From NCBI RefSeq assembly GCF_009696445.1, contig NZ_VULZ01000005.1, forward strand, positions 62,001 to 126,000: a stretch of 64,000 nucleotides of DNA, given 5' to 3'. Made by a program: the position numbers and the translations under genes. Source of the DNA: Porcincola intestinalis. GTDB lineage: Bacteria; Bacillota; Clostridia; Lachnospirales; Lachnospiraceae. A model generated the notes under the pieces. It searched no databases. It was not told the origin of the DNA and saw nothing but the letters and a program-made list of their open reading frames with translations. Below are positions 1 to 8,625 of the stretch, piece by piece. Numbering within the stretch: position 1 is the first letter of the stretch; every line of letters begins with the position of its first letter.

Positions 1-2
1 GA

Positions 3-1532
3 CCTGTGTTCTACAGACAGAATCGTCTGACAAAGGATGGGAAGGTTTTCCAGATCATCAAGTTCAGATCGATGAGTGTTGATTCAGAAAAAAACGGAGC
101 AAGACTTGCCGCAAAGGGAGACCGGCGTGTGACACCGGTCGGCAGGGTGATCCGGAAAATTCATTTTGATGAGCTCCCCCAGCTGTTCAACATCATCAAG
201 GGCGATATGTCGATCGTCGGACCGAGACCGGAGCGCCCGGAAATCGCCGCCCAGTATGAGAAGGAGATCCCGGAGTTTTCATATCGGCTGAAGATGAAGG
301 CTGGCCTGACAGGGTATGCGCAGGTCTATGGCAAGTACAATACAAAACCCTACGACAAATTGAAGCTGGATCTGACTTACATTGAGAACTACTCCCTCTG
401 GCTGGATTTTCAGCTGGTTGCCGCGACTGTGAAGGTTATATTCCAGAAAGAGAACACGGAGGGCGTTGACCAGTCACAGAGGACGGCGCTGTCCGACCAG
501 GACGGTCAGAGCCGCAGACAGCTGGAAATGGAAGTTCAGCATACCGTGGATGAACTGAAGTGGCAGCAGGAGATCGACCAGATGCGTCAGGGAGACCTGG
601 GAGAAAGCTGGGAAACAGCGGCCGCACTCCCGAAGGGTGTGCGGGCGGTGGATGTGATGGCCGGACATGAGCCGGGGCTTCTGGTTTCCGTAATCATTCC
701 GTGCTATAATGCCGCAGATACCCTTCCGTCTGCAATCGACAGCGCACTCATGCAGGATCTCCACTTCGAGTCCTCCCAGCAGATCGGGAGAGGCTCCCTG
801 CAGCGTCTGGAGGTGCTGGTTCTGGATGATGGATCAACAGATGACATCAAATGTGTGCAGGAGAGGTACAAGAAAGACGCAAGGGTTCATTTCTATCGGA
901 ATGAGAAGCGGCTTGGTGTGGCAAAGACACGAAACCGCGGGGCATTGCTGGCACGCGGCCAGTATATTGCCTACCTGGATGCCGATGATATCTGGGCGAG
1001 GGACAAGCTGAAAAAGCAGTTTGCCCGGATCTACCAGACGGGCTGCGTCCTCTGCTGTACCGGGAGGGAGCTGATGACTCCGGACGGAAGTTTGACCGGT
1101 CACGTCATCGGTGTGAAGGAGCTTCTGACGGAAAAGGATCTGCTCAGGCAGAATCCGATCAATTGCTCCTCTGTTGTGGCATTGACATCAGTGGTCCGGC
1201 AGTTTCCGATGATCTGCGAGGGGGCGCATGAAGATTACATTACATGGATGAGTATCATCCGGCGATACAAGACAGTCTGCGGGGTCAGCGAACCACTCCT
1301 GTACTATCGGATCTCTGAGAACGGAAAGAGTGGCAGAAAGCTGAAGAGTGCGCGCATGACCTGGCGTTCCTACCGTTGCATGGGCATGTCGATTCCCAAA
1401 AGCTGCCTCTGCTTTATCAGTTATGCCGTTCACGGCGCGATGAAGTACAGAACATTCTATTCAGAAAGATCTAAGCATGCTGAAATATCTGATAACAGAA
1501 CGAAAACTGATCGTGACACTGGCAAAGAATGA
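3..1532 (+). CDS. Phosphoglycosyl transferase fused to GT2 glycosyltransferase (5' partial)
   Basis: The reading frame is open from the window edge, so the N-terminus lies upstream. The first ~150 visible residues are the cytoplasmic C-terminal part of a bacterial sugar transferase (KFRSM, DELPQLFN, GPRPERPE, PGLTGYAQV-like motifs), an enzyme family that places the first sugar-1-phosphate on undecaprenyl phosphate. A hydrophilic linker of ~70 residues leads to a GT2 domain from about residue 226 (VSVIIPCYNAADT), with the nucleotide-sugar/metal motif LDADD near 326. The fusion is seen directly as one open frame; that one polypeptide does both the initiating and a later transfer is inference. 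The 3' end overlaps the exporter permease gene by 56 bases, indicating one operon. Confidence 0.85.
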   Translation, partial: PVFYRQNRLTKDGKVFQIIKFRSMSVDSEKNGARLAAKGDRRVTPVGRVIRKIHFDELPQLFNIIKGDMSIVGPRPERPEIAAQYEKEIPEFSYRLKMKAGLTGYAQVYGKYNTKPYDKLKLDLTYIENYSLWLDFQLVAATVKVIFQKENTEGVDQSQRTALSDQDGQSRRQLEMEVQHTVDELKWQQEIDQMRQGDLGESWETAAALPKGVRAVDVMAGHEPGLLVSVIIPCYNAADTLPSAIDSALMQDLHFESSQQIGRGSLQRLEVLVLDDGSTDDIKCVQERYKKDARVHFYRNEKRLGVAKTRNRGALLARGQYIAYLDADDIWARDKLKKQFARIYQTGCVLCCTGRELMTPDGSLTGHVIGVKELLTEKDLLRQNPINCSSVVALTSVVRQFPMICEGAHEDYITWMSIIRRYKTVCGVSEPLLYYRISENGKSGRKLKSARMTWRSYRCMGMSIPKSCLCFISYAVHGAMKYRTFYSERSKHAEISDNRTKTDRDTGKE

Positions 1533-2274
1533 CTTTCGAAAGAAGTTTGCCGGTTCCTATATGGGAATTCTCTGGGCATTGGTTCAGCCTGTCGTTACCG
1601 TCCTGATGTACTGGTTTGTCTTTCAGGTCGGACTCAGGCAGACGCAGAGCTACGGCGGAGTTCCCTTTATTCTGTGGATGCTGGCAGGGCTGGTTCCATG
1701 GTTCTATTTCAACGATGCACTGACCGGCGGCACCAACTCGCTGGTGGAATACAGCTATCTTGTCAAGAAGGTTGTGTTTCGGATTGAGATCCTCCCGATT
1801 GTAAAGGCGTGTTCGGCGCTTTATGTACATGTGTTCTTCGTGGTGCTGACGTATGTGCTGTACTGTCTCTACGGAAAGTTCCCGGGCTGGTACAGCTTCC
1901 AGATGCTTTACTATTCAGGCTGCATGTTCATCCTGGTGCTGAGCTTGTCCTATGGGACAGCCGCTATTTCTGTTCTGTTTCGCGATAATGTCCAGATTGT
2001 GGCGATTGCCCTTCAGGTCGGGGTGTGGTTTACACCCATTATGTGGAACTTTGCAGATATTGCGCCGCATCTGCCGAAGGTGGTCTGCTGGATCTTCAAG
2101 CTGAACCCCATGTACTATATCTGTTACGGGTACCGGGACAGCCTGATCGGGCATGTCCCGTTCTGGCACCATCCGGCGCTGACAGCCTGGTTCTGGATCT
2201 TTACGATCCTTGCTTATCTGTGGGGAACAAAGACATTCAGACGTTCCAGGGGGCATTTTGCGGACGTTCTGTGA
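1477..2274 (+). CDS. ABC-2 type polysaccharide export permease (Wzm/TagG-like)
   Basis: A 265-residue integral membrane protein with about six hydrophobic segments and the family's N-terminal signature (KNDFRKKFAGSYMGILWAL). Members pair with a Wzt/TagH ATPase to move undecaprenyl-linked glycan or teichoic acid out of the cell. The ATG start lies inside the upstream gene (56-base overlap); this start is kept because the amphipathic N-terminal segment before the RDF/NDF motif is normal for the family. The ATPase gene follows 26 bases downstream, which fixes the pairing. Confidence 0.9.
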   Translation: MLKYLITERKLIVTLAKNDFRKKFAGSYMGILWALVQPVVTVLMYWFVFQVGLRQTQSYGGVPFILWMLAGLVPWFYFNDALTGGTNSLVEYSYLVKKVVFRIEILPIVKACSALYVHVFFVVLTYVLYCLYGKFPGWYSFQMLYYSGCMFILVLSLSYGTAAISVLFRDNVQIVAIALQVGVWFTPIMWNFADIAPHLPKVVCWIFKLNPMYYICYGYRDSLIGHVPFWHHPALTAWFWIFTILAYLWGTKTFRRSRGHFADVL

Positions 2275-2300
2275 CGTCTGGCGAGAAGGAGAGTTCTATC

Positions 2301-3650
2301 TTGCATCGATTCGGGAAGAAAGAAAAAGCGGCGGAAGGGCTTCAGGATAAGAATTGGCATGATACCGCCATCGAGGTGTGCGATGTCACGAAGGTCTATC
2401 GCCTGTATGAGCGGCAGAGAGACAGGCTCTGGGAGACGCTGGGTCTTGACAGAAAGAAAACCTACAAGGAAAAATACGCACTAAACCATGTCAGCTTCAG
2501 GGTGAAGAGGGGAGAGACGGTCGGTATCATCGGAACAAACGGCTCCGGTAAGTCGACTATGCTCAAGCTGATCACCGGTGTTCTGACACCGACTGCAGGA
2601 AGCATCCGTGTAGATGGCAGGATTTCCGCCCTGCTGGAGTTGGGAGCCGGCTTCAACATGGAATATACGGGAATTGAGAATGTCTATCTGAACGGCGCGA
2701 TGATCGGTTTCACGAAGGAGGAGATCGATGCCCGGCTGGATGATATCATCCGCTTTGCGGATATCGGGGATTACATCAACCAGCCGGTCAAATCCTACTC
2801 CTCCGGCATGTTTGTCCGGCTGGCCTTTGCGGTTGCGATCAATATCGACCCGGAGATCCTGATTGTCGATGAAGCGCTGTCAGTCGGGGACGTCTTCTTT
2901 CAGTCCAAGTGTTACCGGAAGTTCGAGGAGTTCCGGCGGGCGGGGAAGACGATCCTGTTTGTATCGCATGATCTCTCGGCGATCTCCCGGTACTGCGACA
3001 GGGCAATTCTGCTCAATCAGGGAGACCTGATCTACGACGGGACACCGAAGGAGGCCATAGACCTGTACAAAAAGGTGCTGGTCGGCCAGTATGAGGAGAA
3101 GGCTGCGGAACAGCCGGAGGCAGCAGACGGGGAAAAGAGGGGGACACAGGGAACCGGCAGCGGCTCCGGTCTGTGGAAGAGCAGATATCCGGCCAACCCC
3201 AGTCTGGTTGAATACGGAGAGAAAAATGGAGAGATTGTCGACTATGCGCTGCTGGATGAGAACGGTCTGATGACCTCTAACTTCCTGAAGGGAACAGTGT
3301 TCACAGTCCGGATGAAAATCCGGGCGCATGCGGACATTCTGGAACCGATCTTTGCGTTTACAATCAAGAACATGAAGGGCATTGAGATCTGCGGGACAAA
3401 CACGACGATGGAACGCGTCCCGGTGCCGACGATGCACGATGGCGATGAACACGTGGTGGAGTTCACACAGAAGATTGATCTGCAGGGCGGAGAATACCTG
3501 CTTTCGCTGGGATGCACCGGTTATCAGGACGGGATGTTCCGGGTGTTCCACAGACTCTATGACGTCATATCACTGACGGTTGTATCGAATCGCGACACAG
3601 TCGGTTTCTATGACATGAACAGCACCTGCGTGCTGGATCCGGAGATATGA
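2301..3650 (+). CDS. ABC transporter ATPase with C-terminal glycan-binding domain (Wzt-like)
   Basis: Protein of 449 residues read from a TTG preceded by GAGAAGGAGA at about 2282-2291; a longer open frame upstream runs over the permease gene and is not coding. The ATPase domain shows Walker A GTNGSGKST at ~78-86, signature YSSGM and Walker B ILIVDEAL. From about residue 300 a second, beta-rich domain follows (FTVRMKIRAH, GGEYLLSLGC, YDVISLTV) that looks like the Wzt C-terminal domain. In characterised O-antigen exporters with this architecture, that domain recognises the modified non-reducing end of a finished chain. The next gene, a methyltransferase-kinase, fits as the enzyme making such an end. 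Confidence 0.9.
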   Translation: MHRFGKKEKAAEGLQDKNWHDTAIEVCDVTKVYRLYERQRDRLWETLGLDRKKTYKEKYALNHVSFRVKRGETVGIIGTNGSGKSTMLKLITGVLTPTAGSIRVDGRISALLELGAGFNMEYTGIENVYLNGAMIGFTKEEIDARLDDIIRFADIGDYINQPVKSYSSGMFVRLAFAVAINIDPEILIVDEALSVGDVFFQSKCYRKFEEFRRAGKTILFVSHDLSAISRYCDRAILLNQGDLIYDGTPKEAIDLYKKVLVGQYEEKAAEQPEAADGEKRGTQGTGSGSGLWKSRYPANPSLVEYGEKNGEIVDYALLDENGLMTSNFLKGTVFTVRMKIRAHADILEPIFAFTIKNMKGIEICGTNTTMERVPVPTMHDGDEHVVEFTQKIDLQGGEYLLSLGCTGYQDGMFRVFHRLYDVISLTVVSNRDTVGFYDMNSTCVLDPEI

Positions 3651-3651
3651 G

Positions 3652-5865
3652 ATGGCAGAGCTGAATTTGGATTATTATCGTGGAAGCGATCAGTATTCTG
3701 ACGGGGATGTGGAGGATCGGATTCTAAGGGACGTCAGAAAGCTGACAGCAGCCGGAAAGGCGGAAGACCCAGACGGACAGCCGGATGCGCAGGAGATGCT
3801 CTACGGAGTCATCGATGAGGCATACCGGACCGGAGACGAGACAGATGGATTTGCATATCTTTACCACCTGTCCCCTGTCCGTGAAAACATTCTTTCCTGG
3901 TATCCCTTCAGGAAGGATGCCTCCGCCCTCGAGATCGGGGCCGGCCCGGGCGCCGTGACGGGGATTCTCTGCAAAAAAATGGCGTCTGTGACAAGTGTCG
4001 ATCTGTCGAAGCGGCGCTGTATGATCAACTATGAGCGGCACAGGAGTGCAGACAATCTGAAGATTATGGTCGGGAATCTCAATGAGATGAAGTTTCCCGG
4101 CCTTTTTGACTATGTGATTCTGAACGGGGTCTTCGAGTATGCGGGATCCTTTACAAAAGAGGGACAGCCTTACCAAACCTTCCTCAGACGCTGCGCCGGT
4201 TTTCTGAAAGAGGATGGGGTCCTTCTGGTTGCGATTGAGAACCGGCTTGGCCTGAAGTATTTTGCCGGGGCGCCGGAGGATCACACCGGCAACTATATGG
4301 AGGGACTGAAGGGATACCGGCAGGGATCAGGCGTGCGGACCTTCTCCAGGGCAGAGTGGCTGGACCTCGCGGCGGACTGCGGTCTCCGTGTACGGCGGTT
4401 TTACTACCCGTCTCCTGATTATAAGTTCCCCGGAGAGGTTTTCACGGATGAAAGCCTGTCGGCAGCTTCCTATGACCGGAACCGGTGGAATTTTGATGCC
4501 CGGAGGCTGGAGCTTTTCCCTGAGCGCGAGATGGCAGCCAGCCTTCAGAAAGAAGGCGTGCTGGCCACATTTATGAATTCATTTCTTGTGGAGCTTTCGG
4601 CTTCTGAACGGCTGGAGACTCCGGAGGAAACCGGGGAGGGAAGCGAAATCCTCTATGCGAAGGTGAATGCTGACAGAGCCTCCTGTTTTCAGATCCAGAC
4701 GGTCATCAGGAGAAACGGGGATGGACAGAGAGTCGTATCCAAGGAGCCGCTGACAGATGCCGCGCAAGCACACCTGCTTAGGATGCATGAATATGAAAAA
4801 ACGCAGAAAACAAGGACGCTCCTCCTGGAAGGAAGACAATATCCGGTCCGGATGCTCTGCGGAGAGGAGAAGGACGGCAGGTTCTTATACCGGTATCTTG
4901 AGGGAGAAAATCTGGGCGAGCGGGTGGCTCAGGTTGCAGAAGCCGGTGATGACGCTGCAGTCATCCGGATGACAGACGCCCTCTGGAGTCTTCTGCTACA
5001 GGGGGAGGTTGAAGAAGACGGTGCCGGAAAAGAGGGACAGGATGCATTCCGGAGGGTGTTCGGAGAAGTCCCCGGAGCCGGAGAAGGCAGGCTGCTCTGC
5101 CCGGCAAACATCGACCTGATCTTTGACAACCTGATCCTGAGCGGGGACACGGTATGGATCATTGACGGGGAGTGGGTGTTCGACTTCCCGGTACCGGCAG
5201 GGTTCATCCTCTGGCGGGCAGTCAACGAGCTGTATGCCGGCCATGAGAGCCTTGAGCAGGTGCTGCCGAAGCAGAAGCTCCTGGGACGGTACCAGATCAC
5301 ACCAGCGCAGGCACAGACGTACTGGAAATGGGCAGACTTTTTTGAGAAGCAGACTGTGAAGGCAAATGAACTGGCCCGGTATGCCCGTCCGGAGAAGAAG
5401 GCGGACCTGAAGGACATTCATACATTCGGGCAGAGGGCGCGTCTGACCTCCACCCTTTACATTGACCGGGGACAAGGGTTTTCAGAGAAGGATGTGGTGC
5501 GGCAGGAGGTCTCGCTGAAGGATGGGGTATACGAGGCCGTCTTTGATATTCCGCACCCGGAGGCAGTCCGGGATCTGCGTTTTGATCCGATCGAGGGGAC
5601 CTGCTGCGTCTGTGCGCTGAGCTCTCCTGACGGACAGCTGAGACCCGTCAATGCAGCGAGGGCAAGAAAGAAGATCCCTCTGGAGGGCGGGTATACGAGA
5701 GTGTGCGAGTTCCTGACGACGGACCCGTCCTATCGCCTGGTCTGCCGGGGCGGCGTCCCGGAGAGAGTCCGGATTACCGGAAGGATGGATCTCAGGAGTG
5801 AAGACTGGGCGCTTGGAAGAGCAGGAAGCCTGCTCGGAAAGTATCAGAGGATATTCAGACTATGA
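3652..5865 (+). CDS. SAM methyltransferase fused to kinase-like domain (WbdD-like chain terminator candidate)
   Basis: Protein of 737 residues starting one base after the Wzt-like stop. Residues ~75-250 form a class I methyltransferase, with motif I ALEIGAGPG at 92-100 and SVDLSKRR after it. Residues ~380-560 look like a small-molecule/aminoglycoside-type kinase: a catalytic-loop pattern D488-x4-N493 (NIDLIFDN) and a metal-binding Asp at 505 (IIDGEW), 17 residues apart from D488. A C-terminal region of ~180 residues is unassigned. Methyltransferase plus kinase next to a Wzt with C-terminal domain is the arrangement of WbdD, which caps O9a-type chains and sets their length. Assignment of the kinase domain rests on these short motifs only; the capping role is inference. 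Confidence 0.7.
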   Translation: MAELNLDYYRGSDQYSDGDVEDRILRDVRKLTAAGKAEDPDGQPDAQEMLYGVIDEAYRTGDETDGFAYLYHLSPVRENILSWYPFRKDASALEIGAGPGAVTGILCKKMASVTSVDLSKRRCMINYERHRSADNLKIMVGNLNEMKFPGLFDYVILNGVFEYAGSFTKEGQPYQTFLRRCAGFLKEDGVLLVAIENRLGLKYFAGAPEDHTGNYMEGLKGYRQGSGVRTFSRAEWLDLAADCGLRVRRFYYPSPDYKFPGEVFTDESLSAASYDRNRWNFDARRLELFPEREMAASLQKEGVLATFMNSFLVELSASERLETPEETGEGSEILYAKVNADRASCFQIQTVIRRNGDGQRVVSKEPLTDAAQAHLLRMHEYEKTQKTRTLLLEGRQYPVRMLCGEEKDGRFLYRYLEGENLGERVAQVAEAGDDAAVIRMTDALWSLLLQGEVEEDGAGKEGQDAFRRVFGEVPGAGEGRLLCPANIDLIFDNLILSGDTVWIIDGEWVFDFPVPAGFILWRAVNELYAGHESLEQVLPKQKLLGRYQITPAQAQTYWKWADFFEKQTVKANELARYARPEKKADLKDIHTFGQRARLTSTLYIDRGQGFSEKDVVRQEVSLKDGVYEAVFDIPHPEAVRDLRFDPIEGTCCVCALSSPDGQLRPVNAARARKKIPLEGGYTRVCEFLTTDPSYRLVCRGGVPERVRITGRMDLRSEDWALGRAGSLLGKYQRIFRL

Positions 5866-8624
5866 AGACGGAAGAAAGACAGAGCAGCCAACCGGTTGAT
5901 ATCGTGGTTCCTGTCTACAACGGCTATGAAGACCTGCTTCTGTGTGTCGGGAGCCTGAAGCGGCATACCGATCTGACAAGACACCGGGTCATCCTGATTG
6001 ATGACAAAAGCACAGATGAACGCATCCGGCCGTATCTGGAACGGGAGATGCGGTGCCCGGGAATCTGTGTGCTGTTCAACGACCAGAACAGGGGATTCTC
6101 CGCGAATGTCAATACGGGGCTTGCATACTCGCGGCGGGACACCATTCTCTTGAATTCTGACACGATTGTAACAGACCGGTGGGTGGAGAAGCTCCAGCGC
6201 TGTGCGGATTCCTCTGCCCGGATCGCAACGGTGACACCGCTGTCCAATGCAGCGACGCTGGCCTCAGTTCCGGAGTTTTTGAGGGACAACCGGATCCCGG
6301 ACGGCTTTGATGTCGACGAATATGCGGAGCTTGTGGAGCGGACATCGCTGCGCCGCTATCCGACTGTCTCAGTGGCCGTCGGGTTCTGCATGTATATCCG
6401 TCAGGAAGCCTATGAGGCAGTGGGACCATTCGACGCAGCCACATTTGGCAGAGGGTACGGAGAGGAGAACGACTTCTGCAACCGCTGCGGGATGTTGGGA
6501 TATGTCCATGTACTGTGCGACGACACATTCGTCTATCATAAGGGGACGGCATCCTTTGAGAGCGATGAAAAAAAACGGCTGTGTGACGAGCATGACCGGA
6601 TTCTGAGAAAGCGCTATCCGCTTCAGATGAAGGAAAATGACCGCTACTGCGCGGAGAATCCGGATCAGGACATCCGGGACAATCTCAAGCTTCATACCCG
6701 CCTTGCAAACGGAGCCGGAAATCTGCTTTACTTCCTGCATCTGGATTTTCAGGGGATTGCGAAAAACCATATCGGCGGAACGCAGCTTCACGTTCGGGAT
6801 CTGGTCCGCGGCGCTGTGAAGGACTACAACGTGTTTGTTGCGGCCAGAGACGGGGAAGTGCTCAGGCTGACCATCTACCCCAGGGACGGCGGGGAGAAGC
6901 TGATGCTGAAGTTCCCGATCGGGGAGAAGCCGCTGTTTCCTGTGCTTTGGGATGAGAAGCTCGCAGAGATTCTCCGGCAGATCCTGACGGTATTTGACAT
7001 CGATCTTGTTCATGTTCACCATACGGAGGGGCTGACGCTCGATATCTTCGAGGTCTCGAAAGCGCTGGGAATCCCGGTTATCTGTACGCTTCATGACTAT
7101 TACTATGCCTGCCCGACGATCAAGCTGCTGGACAGAGACGGGACATTCTGTCCGTCAGATGGCCGTTTTGCGCCTGCTGACGACCGGACCTGCCGGCTTT
7201 GCCTCCACAAAAACTGCGGTTATGGCCATGTGTCGGTGATCGACAGGTGGAGGCGAGAGAATCTGCGCGCCCTGTCAGTCTGCGGGGAACTGATCTTTCC
7301 CTCTGAATCCGCAAAGGTCGTGATGATGCAGGCTTTTCCGGAGCTGGAGAGCCGAAGCGTTGTCATCCCGCACGGAAGCGGCGACCCGATGGAAAAGGCG
7401 GGGCATACGGTTGTAAAGGGGACTGTATCTGCGAAGCGGACGAACCGGATGCATACGCATCTGGACCAGATGCCGGGAAGGGACGGCGGCTTCAACTATG
7501 TCACCGGCTGGGCATACCTGGAGGGAGAAGACAGCGGAAGTATTTCGGCATATGCCGAAGTGACAGATCATCGCGGACAGGTGTTCCGGCTCCCGCTCCG
7601 AAAAATCCCGCGCACGGACGTGGCCGATGCGGCCTGTGACAGACGGTATCAGCAGTGTGGCTTTCATGCGGTCTTCGATCTTCCGGGAATGGATGCCGGA
7701 CGGTTCCGGATGAGCGTTCTGCTTCAGAAGGGGACGGAGTTTTTTACAGACGGACGGGTATATACTGGCTTTTTCAGGCATCTCAAAAAAGACGAGAGCG
7801 GGCTTCACCATCGGGACGGGCGGATCCTGCACGTTGCGTTTCTCGGCGGGGTGACCAGAGCAAAGGGCTCCGCCCTGTTATCCGCGATCATCCATTCCGG
7901 GAACCCGCATTTCCGCTTCTTCGTCTTCGGACAGGTCGGGGATCCCGAGGTCCTGAAGGAAAAGTGCCCGGAGAATGTCTATTTTTCCGGGGTCTATGAG
8001 CAGGAGGACGCGGGACAGCTGCTGGAGGCCTGCCAGATCGATGTGGCATGTATTCTCCCGATCTGGGGGGAGACATTCTGCTATACGCTGTCCGAGGCCT
8101 GGCAGAGCGGGATTCCGGTCATCGGAACCGATATCGGAGCAGTGGGAGAGCGTCTCCGGAAGACAGAGGCCGGCTGGCTTGTTCCGCCGAATGCGAACGC
8201 CGGCGAGGTGCTGGCGCTTCTGGAGAAAATCCGAAGCAGCCCTCAGGAACTCTCCGAAAAGCGGAAAGCGGCTCTGGGTGTGCCGCTTCGGAATATCGTC
8301 TGGATGAATGCCGCGTACAGAATGCTCTATGGAGAGTATATGCGGCAGGGGCGGCAGGGAAATGTCACAGAGCGGGTGCGCCGGAGAAATTGCAGTCCGC
8401 AGGATACGGATGCTGTTTTCCAGGCCTACGCGCTGGCAAACCCGGCGGTGAGAGGCAGCGGCGGGGAGGCGGAAAAAAACAGGCTCCGGGAGGAGAATGA
8501 GATGCTGCGTACCTCCATGGAGATGCTGAAGGAAACGACGAGTTACAGACTGGCAAGGAAGATCGCGGAGGCGGATTTCCCCGGCAAGGAGACGCTGAAG
8601 CGGGTTCTCGGAAAGAGGGTTTGA
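5862..8624 (+). CDS. Bifunctional GT2-GT4 glycosyltransferase
   Basis: Protein of 920 residues, overlapping the previous stop by ATGA. Residues ~1-270 are a GT2 domain (DIVVPVYNGYED, LLNSDT near 98). From ~285 a GT4 N-terminal Rossmann half follows (IGGTQLHVRDL, VHVHHTEGL, TLHDYYYACP). At ~545-635 a beta-rich insert interrupts the GT4 fold (GWAYLEG, RTDVADA, CGFHAVFDL), resembling the small non-catalytic domain found inside other glycan-cluster enzymes. From ~655 to 830 the GT4 C-terminal half contains the sugar-nucleotide motif E-x7-E (WGETFCYTLSEAW). The tail is a short coiled coil (RLREENEMLRTSMEMLKE). Two transfers by one enzyme are likely; the sugars cannot be named. Confidence 0.85.
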   Translation: MKTEERQSSQPVDIVVPVYNGYEDLLLCVGSLKRHTDLTRHRVILIDDKSTDERIRPYLEREMRCPGICVLFNDQNRGFSANVNTGLAYSRRDTILLNSDTIVTDRWVEKLQRCADSSARIATVTPLSNAATLASVPEFLRDNRIPDGFDVDEYAELVERTSLRRYPTVSVAVGFCMYIRQEAYEAVGPFDAATFGRGYGEENDFCNRCGMLGYVHVLCDDTFVYHKGTASFESDEKKRLCDEHDRILRKRYPLQMKENDRYCAENPDQDIRDNLKLHTRLANGAGNLLYFLHLDFQGIAKNHIGGTQLHVRDLVRGAVKDYNVFVAARDGEVLRLTIYPRDGGEKLMLKFPIGEKPLFPVLWDEKLAEILRQILTVFDIDLVHVHHTEGLTLDIFEVSKALGIPVICTLHDYYYACPTIKLLDRDGTFCPSDGRFAPADDRTCRLCLHKNCGYGHVSVIDRWRRENLRALSVCGELIFPSESAKVVMMQAFPELESRSVVIPHGSGDPMEKAGHTVVKGTVSAKRTNRMHTHLDQMPGRDGGFNYVTGWAYLEGEDSGSISAYAEVTDHRGQVFRLPLRKIPRTDVADAACDRRYQQCGFHAVFDLPGMDAGRFRMSVLLQKGTEFFTDGRVYTGFFRHLKKDESGLHHRDGRILHVAFLGGVTRAKGSALLSAIIHSGNPHFRFFVFGQVGDPEVLKEKCPENVYFSGVYEQEDAGQLLEACQIDVACILPIWGETFCYTLSEAWQSGIPVIGTDIGAVGERLRKTEAGWLVPPNANAGEVLALLEKIRSSPQELSEKRKAALGVPLRNIVWMNAAYRMLYGEYMRQGRQGNVTERVRRRNCSPQDTDAVFQAYALANPAVRGSGGEAEKNRLREENEMLRTSMEMLKETTSYRLARKIAEADFPGKETLKRVLGKRV

Positions 8625-8625
8625 G

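Noticed and set aside
2025-2300. N-terminal extension of the Wzt-like ATPase
   Set aside because: The open frame continues upstream over the permease gene, but the added residues resemble nothing and the TTG at 2301 has a proper ribosome site.
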